A stretch of DNA of 64,000 nucleotides, from assembly GCF_042666655.1 (NCBI RefSeq), contig NZ_JBHTDE010000009.1, forward strand, positions 1 through 64,000, in the 5' to 3' direction. A program made the translations under genes and the position numbers. This document shows, one piece after another, positions 9,232 to 17,173 of this stretch (positions are counted from its first letter, which is position 1; each line of letters opens with the position of its first letter). This DNA is from Paracraurococcus sp042666655 (GTDB lineage Bacteria; Pseudomonadota; Alphaproteobacteria; Acetobacterales; Acetobacteraceae). The notes beneath the pieces were generated by a model that worked only from the letters and a program-made list of their open reading frames with translations, was not told the DNA's origin and ran no database searches.

Positions 9232-10062
9232 ATGTCGGAGCCCAAGCAAATTCTACTCCAGCGGCTTTCGCCTGCCTGGTGGCGCGTCACCTTCGACCAC
9301 CCGCCGCTGAACATCTTCGGGCCGGACGCCCTGCCGCAGCTGAACGAGATCGTCACCGCGATCGAGACGGATCCCGAGGTGAAGGTCGTCGTCTTCGACA
9401 GCGCGGTCGACGACTTCTTCATCACCCATTACGACTTTCTAGCCGATCCCGAAGCGACGTTGAGCCTCCCCCCGGGACCGACGGGGCTGCAGCAGCTTCC
9501 CGACCTCCTGGTCCGCATCAGCCGCGCGCCCGTGGTCTCGATCGCCAAGATCCGCGGACGCGCCACCGGCGTGGGCAGCGAACTCGCCCTCGCATGCGAC
9601 ATGCGTTTCGCCAGCCGCGAAAAGGCCATCCTCTCGCAATGGGAGGTGGGCGCTGGCCTGGTGCCGGGCGGCGGTCCGATGGCGCGGCTGCCGAGACTCA
9701 TCGGGCGCGGCCGCGCGATGGAGGTGCTGCTCGGGGCGGATGACGTCGATGGCGTGCTGGCGGAGCGCTACGGCTATGTGAACCGCTCCTTCCCCGATGC
9801 GGAGCTCGACGGCTTCGTCGATGCCCTCGCGCAGCGGATCTCCACCTTCGACCGCCAGGCAATCGCGGAGACGAAGCGGCTCGTGAATATCGCTAGCCTT
9901 CCGCCCGACGCAGACATCGCTCCGGAATGGGATGCCTTCCTGGGCTCGCTGAATCGCCCGGCCGCGCAGGAAAGGATCAGGAAGCTGATGGATCGTGGTT
10001 TCCACCGGCCGGGTGAGGTCGAGGCCCGGCTCGGTCACTATGTCGGTCAGCTCGGTGCGTGA
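9232..10062 (+). CDS. Enoyl-CoA hydratase/isomerase family protein
   Basis: A 276-residue crotonase-fold protein. Oxyanion-hole segments are visible: VVSIAKIRGRATGVGSELALACDMRFA and WEVGAGLVPGGGPMARLPRL. The C-terminal helices fit normal family length. Family members hydrate, isomerise or hydrolyse acyl-CoA thioesters; the specific reaction cannot be read here. The ATG at 9232 has CGGAGG 5 bases upstream. It is the first gene of the plus-strand operon and is followed by the SDR after 10 bases. Confidence 0.88.
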   Translation: MSEPKQILLQRLSPAWWRVTFDHPPLNIFGPDALPQLNEIVTAIETDPEVKVVVFDSAVDDFFITHYDFLADPEATLSLPPGPTGLQQLPDLLVRISRAPVVSIAKIRGRATGVGSELALACDMRFASREKAILSQWEVGAGLVPGGGPMARLPRLIGRGRAMEVLLGADDVDGVLAERYGYVNRSFPDAELDGFVDALAQRISTFDRQAIAETKRLVNIASLPPDADIAPEWDAFLGSLNRPAAQERIRKLMDRGFHRPGEVEARLGHYVGQLGA

Positions 10063-10072
10063 GGTCGTCGCC

Positions 10073-10783
10073 ATGAACGCGGACAGCAAGGTCGCCGTCG
10101 TCACGGGCTCTTCGCAGGGAATAGGTGCGGCCCTGGTCGCTGCTTTTCGGGCGCGCCGCTACAGGGTCGTCGCAATCGCTCGCTCGATGCCGGCGTCCGA
10201 CGACCCGGACGTTCTGCCCATTGCAGGCAACATTGGCGACCGCCGGACAGCCGAGCGCGCGATCTTCGAAGGCATGGCGCGCTTCGGGCGCATCGACACG
10301 CTAGTGAACAATGCCGGCATCTTCGTCTCGAAGACTTTCACCTCCTACACCGTGGCCGATCTCGAAGCGGTGCTCGCAGTGAACACCTTAGGTTTCTTTC
10401 ATATCACCCAACTCGCCATCGCTGAGATGGAGAAGCGCGGCAGCGGGCATGTGGTGCAGTTCACGACCACCCTGGCCGAGCAGGCGAGCTCGCGGGTACC
10501 CGCCGTCCTGGCGGCACTCACCAAAGGCGGCCTGAATGCTGCGACCCGCACGCTGGCCATCGAATATGCGCGACGCGGAATCCGCGCGAATGCCGTATCG
10601 CCCGGTATCATTCGTACGCCCATGCATCTGCCCGAGACGCACGCCGCCCTGGATGGGCTACATCCGATCGGCCATATGGGCGAGATCTCCGACATCGTGC
10701 GGGCTGTCCTCTATCTGGAGGACGCGCCCTTCGTGACGGGCGAGATCCTGCATGTCGATGGCGGCCAGAGCGCAGGTCACTGA
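10073..10783 (+). CDS. Short-chain dehydrogenase/reductase lacking the catalytic Tyr
   Basis: A 236-residue Rossmann-fold SDR. The NAD(P)-binding motif is TGSSQGIG near the N-terminus, followed by NNAGIF and NAVSPGIIRTPMH. At the active site the usual Tyr-x-x-x-Lys is replaced: the segment VPAVLAALTKGGLNAAT keeps the Lys but has Ala four positions before it. The expected catalytic Ser position reads as Thr (FTTTLAEQ). The protein may use an altered mechanism or have a non-catalytic role. I recall SDR subfamilies with this pattern, but could not check. GAGG lies 8 bases before the ATG. The TGA ends one base before the next start. Confidence 0.85.
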   Translation: MNADSKVAVVTGSSQGIGAALVAAFRARRYRVVAIARSMPASDDPDVLPIAGNIGDRRTAERAIFEGMARFGRIDTLVNNAGIFVSKTFTSYTVADLEAVLAVNTLGFFHITQLAIAEMEKRGSGHVVQFTTTLAEQASSRVPAVLAALTKGGLNAATRTLAIEYARRGIRANAVSPGIIRTPMHLPETHAALDGLHPIGHMGEISDIVRAVLYLEDAPFVTGEILHVDGGQSAGH

Positions 10784-10784
10784 C

Positions 10785-12581
10785 ATGACCCAGTCCTACG
10801 ATATCATCGAACATGCTTATGACATCGCCATCGTCGGCGCTGGCGGTGCGGGCATGCGCGCCGCCCTCGGCATGGCTGCCTCGGGCCTAAGGACGGCCTG
10901 CATCACTAAGGTTTTTCCAACCCGTAGCCACACTGTCGCGGCCCAGGGCGGCATGGCGGCCTCGCTCGGCAACATGGGCGATGGCGACAACTGGCGCTAC
11001 CACATGTACGACACCGTCAAGGGCTCCGACTGGCTCGGCGACCAGGATGCCATCGAGTACATGTGCCGGGAGGCCGCTCCCGCCGTACTTGAGCTGGAGC
11101 ATTACGGCGTGCCCTTCTCGCGCACCGAGGATGGCCGGATCTACCAGCGCCCCTTCGGCGGCCAGACCATCGAGTACGGAAAGAGGATGGCGCAGCGGAC
11201 TTGCGCTGCCGCGGACCGCACCGGCCACGCCATCCTGCACGCGCTGTACCAGCAATGTCTGAAGCACGGCACCGAGTTCTTCGTCGAGTACGTGGCCCTC
11301 GACCTCCTGATGGACGAGGAGAGAGCCTGCCGCGGCCTCCTGGCCTGGAACATGGAGGATGGGACGCTGCATCGCTTCCGCGCGCATCGCACCGTGCTCG
11401 CCACCGGCGGCTATGGCCGGGTCTACTTCTCCTGCACCGCCGCGCACACCTGCACCGGCGACGGCAATGCCATGGCGCTCCGCGCCGGCCTGCCGCTGGA
11501 GGACATGGAGTTCACGCAGTTCCACCCGACCGGTATCTACGGCTCGGGTTGCCTCGTCACCGAAGGCGCGCGCGGCGAAGGCGGCTATCTGACGAATGCG
11601 CAGGGCGAGCGGTTCATGGAGCGCTATGCGCCCACCGCGAAAGATCTCGCAGGCCGCGACGTGGTGTGCCGCGCCATGACGATCGAGATCAACGAGGGCC
11701 GCGGCGTGGGCCCGCAGAAGGACCACATCCATCTGCACCTGGAGCATCTGGGTGCCGAGCTGCTGCACCAGCGGCTGCCGGGTATTAGCGAGACCGCCAG
11801 GATCTTCGCCGGCGTGGACGTGACGAAGGAGCCGACCCCGGTTCTGCCGACCGTCCACTACAACATGGGCGGCGTTCCGACCAACCTGCACGGCGAGGCA
11901 AGGACCGAGCGGCAGGACGACCCCGAGGCCGTCGTCCCCGGCCTCATGGCCATCGGCGAGGCGGCGAGCGTGTCGGTCCATGGCGCCAACCGCCTCGGCT
12001 CCAACTCGCTGTTGGACATCATTGTCTTTGGCCGTGCCGCAGCCCACCGCGTCAGCGGATGCGTGCAGCCGGGCCGCAGGCACCCGCCGCTAACTAAGGA
12101 AACGACCGAGCGGGCCATCGCCCGCTTCGACCGGATCCGCTGGTCCAACGGCGGCAGCTCGGTGGGTGCGATCCGCCTTTCCATGCAGATCGTTATGCAG
12201 AAGCACTGCGCCGTGTTCCGCGACGGGCCGCTGCTAGAGGAAGGCATTTCGCGGCTCGGCGATGTGGCGGAGGCGGCGAGAAGCGACCTCCAGGTCGTGG
12301 ACCGCTCGATGATCTTCAACACCGACCTCGCCGAGGCGCTCGAACTCGACAACATGATGGCGCAGGCGATCGTGAGCCTTCATTCCGCCCTCGCGCGGAC
12401 GGAAAGCCGCGGCTCCCACGCGCGCGAGGACTTCCCGAAGCGCGACGACGAGAACTGGCTGAAGCACAGCTATGCTTGGCTCGATGAGAGCGGCGGCGTC
12501 CGCATGGGCTACCGGCCGGTCCACCTGCAGCCCCTGTCCAACGAGGTCGCGTCCATCCCGCCGCGGGAGCGCGTCTACTGA
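10785..12581 (+). CDS. SdhA-like succinate dehydrogenase/fumarate reductase flavoprotein
   Basis: A 598-residue flavoprotein with a full SdhA layout. GAGGAGMRAAL is the FAD-binding Rossmann motif, SHTVAAQGGMAASLGN includes the His used for covalent FAD attachment, FHPTGIYGSG and TEGARGEGG are substrate-domain motifs, GRDVVCRAM carries an active-site Arg, and a C-terminal H-S-R-G-S-H-A-R-E-D-F-like segment is present. Only the flavoprotein is present: no iron-sulphur subunit or membrane anchors lie nearby, so it is not a complete complex II. It may be a soluble oxidase or dehydrogenase for a dicarboxylate or succinyl-like compound in this pathway. The start has only a weak ribosome site, suggesting coupling to the SDR. 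Confidence 0.9.
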   Translation: MTQSYDIIEHAYDIAIVGAGGAGMRAALGMAASGLRTACITKVFPTRSHTVAAQGGMAASLGNMGDGDNWRYHMYDTVKGSDWLGDQDAIEYMCREAAPAVLELEHYGVPFSRTEDGRIYQRPFGGQTIEYGKRMAQRTCAAADRTGHAILHALYQQCLKHGTEFFVEYVALDLLMDEERACRGLLAWNMEDGTLHRFRAHRTVLATGGYGRVYFSCTAAHTCTGDGNAMALRAGLPLEDMEFTQFHPTGIYGSGCLVTEGARGEGGYLTNAQGERFMERYAPTAKDLAGRDVVCRAMTIEINEGRGVGPQKDHIHLHLEHLGAELLHQRLPGISETARIFAGVDVTKEPTPVLPTVHYNMGGVPTNLHGEARTERQDDPEAVVPGLMAIGEAASVSVHGANRLGSNSLLDIIVFGRAAAHRVSGCVQPGRRHPPLTKETTERAIARFDRIRWSNGGSSVGAIRLSMQIVMQKHCAVFRDGPLLEEGISRLGDVAEAARSDLQVVDRSMIFNTDLAEALELDNMMAQAIVSLHSALARTESRGSHAREDFPKRDDENWLKHSYAWLDESGGVRMGYRPVHLQPLSNEVASIPPRERVY

Positions 12582-12614
12582 CGGATTACTCAGCCACCCC
12601 CAAGGAGACGACCG

Positions 12615-13325
12615 ATGAAGATCCTCATGGTGCTTACCTCACATGACACGCTCGGCAACACCGGCCGCAAGACCGGCTTCTGGCTCGAGGAATTCGCGGC
12701 ACCCTATTACGTGTTCAGCGATGCCGGCGTCGATTTGACAATCGCCTCGGTGAAGGGCGGCCAGCCGCCGATCGACCCGAAGAGCGACCTGCCCGAGAAC
12801 CAGACGCCGGCGATGGAGCGATTCAAGAAGGATCCCGCCGCGCAGAAGAAGTTGGCCAGCACAGTCCTGCTCAAGGACATGCGGGCGGAGGATTTCGACA
12901 CGGTCTTCTACCCCGGCGGGCATGGTCCGATGTGGGATTTGGCTGACAATGCGGATTCTATCACTCTGATCGAAGCCCTGTACAACTCCGGCAAGCCCGT
13001 TGCCGCCATCTGCCACGCACCTGCCGTGCTTCACCGCGTCTCCTACCAGGGCGCGCCGATCGTGAATGGCAAGCGCGTCACCGGCTTCGCCAATAGCGAG
13101 GAGGAAGAGGTCCAGCTCACCCAGGTCGTGCCCTTCCTCGTGGAAGACGAGCTGAAACGGCTCGGCGGCCTGTACGAGCAGGCTCCGAATTGGCAGAGCT
13201 TCGTCATCACAGACGGTCGGCTGATTACGGGGCAGAACCCCGCCTCCTCCACCGCGGGCGCCCAGGCCCTGCTCCATCTCATGGCCGAGATGCAGCGGGC
13301 AGCCCTCGCCCCGAGCCAAGGATGA
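12615..13325 (+). CDS. DJ-1/PfpI (class I glutamine amidotransferase-like) protein
   Basis: A 236-residue protein of the DJ-1/Hsp31 group. The nucleophile-elbow Cys is in AAICHAPAVL, and the N-terminal VLTSHD...TGFWLEEFAAPY and VFYPGGHGPMWDL match the Hsp31-like glyoxalase III/chaperone branch. Members remove methylglyoxal or repair glycated protein. AAGGAG lies 7 bases upstream of the ATG. Its stop overlaps the next start by 4 bases (ATGA), so the two are translationally coupled. The role fits an operon dealing with reactive electrophiles. Confidence 0.9.
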   Translation: MKILMVLTSHDTLGNTGRKTGFWLEEFAAPYYVFSDAGVDLTIASVKGGQPPIDPKSDLPENQTPAMERFKKDPAAQKKLASTVLLKDMRAEDFDTVFYPGGHGPMWDLADNADSITLIEALYNSGKPVAAICHAPAVLHRVSYQGAPIVNGKRVTGFANSEEEEVQLTQVVPFLVEDELKRLGGLYEQAPNWQSFVITDGRLITGQNPASSTAGAQALLHLMAEMQRAALAPSQG

Positions 13326-13939
13326 CCGCGATGCCGGATATCAGTCCTTCGGGACCGGAGGTCCTGGTCGCCATCGTCTTCCACAGCGGCTACGGGCACA
13401 CTGCCCGCCAGGCTGAAGCGGTCCGCCGTTGCGCCGAGAAGGTGGCCGGCGCGTCAGTGTTGTACCTGACATCGGAGGAGGCACCAAAGCGCTGGGATGA
13501 TCTGGCCCAGGCCGATGCCATCATCTTCGGTGCGCCGACCTACATGGGCAGCGCGTCAGGCCAGTTCAAAGCGTTCATGGACGCGACATCAAAGGTCTTC
13601 GCTTCGGGCGCCTGGCGCGACAAGCTCGCCGCCGGCTTCACCAATTCCGCCTCGCGCTCCGGCGACAAGCTGGCGACCTTGCTCCAGTTCGCCATTCTTG
13701 CCGGCCAACTTGGCATGCATTGGGTGAATTTAGGCATTCCGCCGGGCAACAATCAATCCAACGGCTCGGAGGAGGACCTCAACCGCCTGGGCGTTTTCCT
13801 TGGCGCCGCGGCGCAGTCGAATGCGGATGAGGGGCCTGATAAGGCACCGCCGCCGGCGGATCTGCTCACTGCAGAGAGGCTCGGCGAGCGTGTGGCGAAG
13901 GTGGCTCTCCAGATGGCTCGGGGTCGTATGGCCGCCTAA
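13322..13939 (+). CDS. WrbA-like flavodoxin/NAD(P)H-quinone oxidoreductase
   Basis: A 205-residue flavodoxin-fold protein. FHSGYGHTARQAEAV is the FMN phosphate-binding loop, FGAPTYMGSASGQFKAFMD and NSASRSGDKLATL match WrbA-type reductases, which reduce quinones by two electrons with NAD(P)H. The start overlaps the previous stop by 4 bases; a second in-frame ATG at 13331 is also possible. It is the last gene of the plus operon. Confidence 0.88.
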   Translation: MTAMPDISPSGPEVLVAIVFHSGYGHTARQAEAVRRCAEKVAGASVLYLTSEEAPKRWDDLAQADAIIFGAPTYMGSASGQFKAFMDATSKVFASGAWRDKLAAGFTNSASRSGDKLATLLQFAILAGQLGMHWVNLGIPPGNNQSNGSEEDLNRLGVFLGAAAQSNADEGPDKAPPPADLLTAERLGERVAKVALQMARGRMAA

Positions 13940-14043
13940 CGCGCGCAGTGACCGGGCGCGGTACAGCAGCAGGTTCCGGGCAGGCCCGATTTGGCCGGTG
14001 TCTTGCCCGGGTCAGAGAATTTCGTATCCCGGTTCCCACCGCT

Positions 14044-14064
14044 GCGGGTGACGGGATTCGAACC
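14044..14064 (-). other. tRNA-Gly-like 3' end fragment (possible att remnant)
   Basis: On the minus strand the bases GTTCGAATCCCGTCACCCGC resemble the T-loop and 3' acceptor strand of an alphaproteobacterial tRNA-Gly. A GCGGGT lies 53 bases upstream on the same strand, but the T-stem does not pair properly and only 59 bases separate the ends, so this is not a working tRNA. Such 3' fragments are often left where integrases have used a tRNA as target. No second copy was found in the window. Confidence 0.3.
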
Positions 14065-14129
14065 ATCAAGCCCGAGGCGAGCGCAAGGACCTCTCGACCC
14101 GCTTGGCGTCGGTCCTGCATGCTCCGTCT

Positions 14130-14867
14130 ATGTACCCGCTATCGTCGCCTCGTCTGTCGTTGCTCGATCTCGCCCGTCACTGGCAGAGGGATATGCCGCA
14201 GCGGCCATCGGTCGCTGAAATCGAGGCTTGGTTGCTCCAGGCATTCTGGCGCGGCGAGCTGGAGGTGACACTGCCCGGTGTCGCAGAGGCGCGAGACATC
14301 GATCCGCGCGTGCGCGTGCTGAACGGCTGCCGGCACGCGCCACAGGATGCGGGGCTGATCGTGGTCGACCGGCCAGAGGACCTCCCGCCTGATGATCCGG
14401 TCGTACAGCCAGACGGCTCGGTCCTGGTGGATCTCCGCCGGCGCGTCATCTGGCCGACAGATCCGGCCCAGCAAACTCCAGAACTGCTGGCGGCCGCCTG
14501 TACCGTGCTCGCCGTGGCGAAGTGGGACGACTACCACGACCTGACCAAGCCGGTGCTCGCCATGTTTGAGGTCGGCCGGGATGCTTTCGGCGCGTTCTGC
14601 AGCGAGGCTGGCTTCGCGCTGCCGCCATTCTGGTTCAGGCCCGACACACGGCCGGCCACGGTCCAGGCACGGAGCGCCGTTCGCCCGTGGCTACGGGCCA
14701 AGGTCGCCGCGGGCGACAAGCAGTACGGCAAGGCCGACTACTGGCGGGAGGCCAAGGCTGCTTTCCCACGGCTCTCTGTGCGCGCTTTCAATGACGCCTG
14801 GGCCGAGGAGACTCCATCGACCTGGCGTGAACCGGGGACCCTGAAGGCGTCGAAATCGAGTCGGTGA
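14130..14867 (+). CDS. Hypothetical protein upstream of the recombinase module
   Basis: A 245-residue protein with no family I can name. The N-terminal half has a HWQRDMPQRPSVAEIEAWLLQAFWRGELEV segment, and the C-terminus (KADYWREAKAAFPRLSVRAFNDAWA) looks helical and could bind DNA. Similar C-terminal stretches occur in accessory-region proteins of GC-rich alphaproteobacteria, which is recollection and not verified. I used the ATG at 14130; an earlier TTG at 14103 is possible. No good ribosome site is seen for either. It is probably cargo of the island. Confidence 0.6.
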   Translation: MYPLSSPRLSLLDLARHWQRDMPQRPSVAEIEAWLLQAFWRGELEVTLPGVAEARDIDPRVRVLNGCRHAPQDAGLIVVDRPEDLPPDDPVVQPDGSVLVDLRRRVIWPTDPAQQTPELLAAACTVLAVAKWDDYHDLTKPVLAMFEVGRDAFGAFCSEAGFALPPFWFRPDTRPATVQARSAVRPWLRAKVAAGDKQYGKADYWREAKAAFPRLSVRAFNDAWAEETPSTWREPGTLKASKSSR

Positions 14868-14917
14868 CATTGGGCCAAAGGCCGCAAACCCGCGGCTGGC
14901 TTGGGTTTAAATCGAAT

Positions 14918-14936
14918 CACTGCACCTCCTGCAGTG
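14918..14936. promoter_or_regulatory. CACTGCA/TGCAGTG inverted repeat
   Basis: CACTGCA (14918-14924) and TGCAGTG (14930-14936) form a perfect 7-base inverted repeat with a 5-base spacer, upstream of the small ORF and HTH gene. The CACTG/CAGTG core recurs at 15361-15386. It may be a site for the adjacent HTH/excisionase protein. Confidence 0.4.
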
Positions 14937-14978
14937 TGCTGACTAATAGGCGGCGGCGATTTCGGTCATCTCGGGGCC

Positions 14979-15257
14979 GTGACCCATCCGCCCCGCCCCA
15001 TCCCGATTACCGAACAGACCTGCCCAGTCGAGCCGGCTGACGCGCTGCGCCGGCTGGTCCGCGCCCTGGCGCGGCAGGCCGCGGCTGAGTTGTTCGCCGA
15101 GGTGCGTGCGGTGGCCGACCCGGAGCCAGCCGATGCCACCGAAACAACCCAGTCCCACACAACCCAAGCCCGCGCCCCCCTTGCTGACCGTCGCCCAGGT
15201 GGCCGGTCGCTGCCAGGTCGCGGTGCGCACGGTGCGCCGCTGGATCGCCGCCGATGA
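14979..15257 (+). CDS. Small ORF upstream of and overlapping the HTH gene
   Basis: A possible GTG-started product of 92 residues. Only its first ~55 residues (ALRRLVRALARQAAAELFAEV and nearby) look like real protein; the rest is out of frame with the HTH gene that begins at 15133. It could be a genuine overlapping gene, or the front half of a single HTH protein broken by a frameshift. Function unknown. Confidence 0.35.
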   Translation: MTHPPRPIPITEQTCPVEPADALRRLVRALARQAAAELFAEVRAVADPEPADATETTQSHTTQARAPLADRRPGGRSLPGRGAHGAPLDRRR

Positions 15258-15339
15258 GTTGCCGGTGCTGCAACTCGGCCGCGCCGTCCGCATAGCCGCG
15301 AGCGACCTCGAGCACTTCCTGCGCAAAGCTCGGCGGTAA
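15133..15339 (+). CDS. Excisionase-like helix-turn-helix protein
   Basis: A 68-residue protein with a MerR/excisionase-type winged HTH: LLTVAQVAGRCQVAVRTVRRWIAADELPVLQLGRAVRI, then DLEHFLRKARR. Such proteins bend DNA at attachment sites and choose excision over integration. GGAG lies 7 bases before the ATG at 15133. Its position directly upstream of the recombinase operon supports that role. Inverted CAGTG repeats lie on both sides of the gene. Confidence 0.75.
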   Translation: MPPKQPSPTQPKPAPPLLTVAQVAGRCQVAVRTVRRWIAADELPVLQLGRAVRIAASDLEHFLRKARR

Positions 15340-15360
15340 CGCGCCGAATTCTCCGGCTGA

Positions 15361-15386
15361 CAGTGCGTGTCACTGTAAGTCCAGTG
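15361..15386. promoter_or_regulatory. CAGTG/CACTG repeat cluster before recombinase operon
   Basis: CAGTG (15361-15365), CACTG (15371-15375) and CAGTG (15382-15386) lie in a locally AT-rich gap that should hold the promoter of the recombinase operon. The same core makes the palindrome at 14918-14936. Consistent with repressor or Xis binding, but the protein is not known. Confidence 0.35.
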
Positions 15387-15493
15387 TTCTAATTCAGCTC
15401 GTGATTACTTGGTCTTTCAGAGCGCGTTCCTTTGGCATGCTAGCTAGTCACGATCCGATACTCCAGTCATCATGCGTCATCACGAGGCACCCC

Positions 15494-17173
15494 ATGTCAC
15501 CCCAACCACCTTCACCAGTCCCTCGCACCCTCGCCGACCTGATCCGCTGGATCGAGGCCGCACCCGACCTCTCGGCCCGCCGCCGCCAGGAACTGCTCTC
15601 TGCGCTGCGCAGTATCGCCAAGCTGCTCGGCAGCGACCCGGCGCTGATCCCACTCGAGCCGCGGCTGCTGGTCGCGCGCTTGGCTGAGATCGCGCCGGCA
15701 GCTCACGGGCTGAGCCGCGGGCGCTGGAACAATATCCGCAGCCTGCTTCGGGCGGCTCTCGACCTGGCCGAGCCGATGATGCCGGGCCGGCACCTCGATG
15801 GCCTGACGCCCGAGTGGCAGGCGCTGCTGGACGCGCTGCCCACCCGCAGTCAGCGAGCCATCCTCACCCGCTTCCTGCACCACTGCAGCGCTGCCGGCCT
15901 CGCGCCCGGGATGGTGGACGAGGCGGTGATGGCGCAGTTTGGAGTGGCGCTTGAGCGCAGCTTGCTCAAGTCGCCAGCGACCCAGCTGCGCGATACCCGG
16001 GGCGCTTGGAACCGGGCCTGCCGGGAATGCCCGGGCTGGCCGGATCGGCCCGTCGATCCGGTCCTGCGCCCCAAAGGGTACATCGTGGCTTGGTCGGCTC
16101 TGGCGCCAGGCTTGGCAGCTGACGCCCGCGCCTACCTGGACAGGCTGGCCGGGCGCGATCCGCTGGAGGAGCTGCCGTTCCGTCCAGTCAAGCCGGGGAC
16201 GGTCGTCGCGCGCGACCACCAGATCCGTATGGTCGCCTCGGCCCTCGTCCACCGCGGGCGGGACCCGGCCGCGCTGCGCAGCCTCGCCGACCTGGTCGAG
16301 ATCGGCGCCCTCAAGGAGGCGCTTCGCTACCTGCTCGACCGCCGCGGTGGCCAGAGCAGCAGCGCCATCGCCGACCTGCTCTCGACCGTCAAGGCCATCG
16401 CCCGGCACTGGGTCAAGGTGACCCCGACGCACCTCGAGCAGATCAGCGCGCTGCAGCGCCGGCTCGAGGTGCGCAGCCGAACCCTGACCGAGACCAACCG
16501 GGCGCGGCTGCGCCAGTTCGACGATCCGGCCAACGTCCGCGCGCTGCTCGGCCTGCCGGCCCGGCTGCTCGCGCTCGCCGAGCGCATCCCGGCGCGGCAG
16601 CAACACCGCGCGGCGCTCATGGTGCAGAGTGCCGTGGCTATCGAGCTGCTGCTGATGGCGCCGGTGCGGATCGACAACCTCGCCGCGCTCGACCTCGACC
16701 GGCACCTGCTGCGGCCGAACCGGCGCGGGGCGGGCCTGCACCTCGTCATCCCCGGCACCGCGGTCAAGAACCGCCAGGATCTCGAGTTCCCGCTCCCGCC
16801 CGAGAGCATCACCCTGCTCGAGTGCTACCTGGAGGACTACCGACCCGTGCTGACCACGGCCACCTGCCGGGCGCTCTTTCCGGGCCGGGATGGCGGCCGC
16901 AAGGCGCGCGCCGTCCTGGGCCGGCAGATCAGCAAGGCGGTGTTCCAGCACACCGGTCTGCAGGTCCACCCGCACCTCTTCCGGCACATCACGGCCAAGC
17001 TCTACCTCGATGCCAATCCCGGCAGCTACGAGGTGGTCCGCCGCGTGCTCGGCCACCGCTCGATCGAGACCACCACCAGCTACTACACCGGCCTCGAGAC
17101 CGCGGCCGCGGTGCGGCACTTCGATGCCACCATCCTCAAGCTGCGCAAACCGAATGGCGGGGACCGGACATGA
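15494..17173 (+). CDS. Tyrosine-type site-specific recombinase 1
   Basis: A 559-residue phage-integrase-family protein with a long N-terminal DNA-binding region. Catalytic residues are visible: Arg392 in APVRIDNL, Lys425 in GTAVKNRQD, His494 and Arg497 in HPHLFRH, His521 in VLGHRSIETT and the nucleophile Tyr, probably Tyr531 in SYYTG. It cuts and rejoins DNA through a 3'-phosphotyrosine. The ATG at 15494 has GAGG 6 bases upstream. Its stop overlaps the next start by 4 bases (ATGA), so the two recombinases are probably made together. Confidence 0.92.
   Translation: MSPQPPSPVPRTLADLIRWIEAAPDLSARRRQELLSALRSIAKLLGSDPALIPLEPRLLVARLAEIAPAAHGLSRGRWNNIRSLLRAALDLAEPMMPGRHLDGLTPEWQALLDALPTRSQRAILTRFLHHCSAAGLAPGMVDEAVMAQFGVALERSLLKSPATQLRDTRGAWNRACRECPGWPDRPVDPVLRPKGYIVAWSALAPGLAADARAYLDRLAGRDPLEELPFRPVKPGTVVARDHQIRMVASALVHRGRDPAALRSLADLVEIGALKEALRYLLDRRGGQSSSAIADLLSTVKAIARHWVKVTPTHLEQISALQRRLEVRSRTLTETNRARLRQFDDPANVRALLGLPARLLALAERIPARQQHRAALMVQSAVAIELLLMAPVRIDNLAALDLDRHLLRPNRRGAGLHLVIPGTAVKNRQDLEFPLPPESITLLECYLEDYRPVLTTATCRALFPGRDGGRKARAVLGRQISKAVFQHTGLQVHPHLFRHITAKLYLDANPGSYEVVRRVLGHRSIETTTSYYTGLETAAAVRHFDATILKLRKPNGGDRT

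Noticed and set aside
14044..14102. A short tRNA gene on the minus strand
   Set aside because: The ends pair and the T-loop looks right, but it is only 59 bases long, the T-stem is mismatched and no anticodon arm can be drawn.
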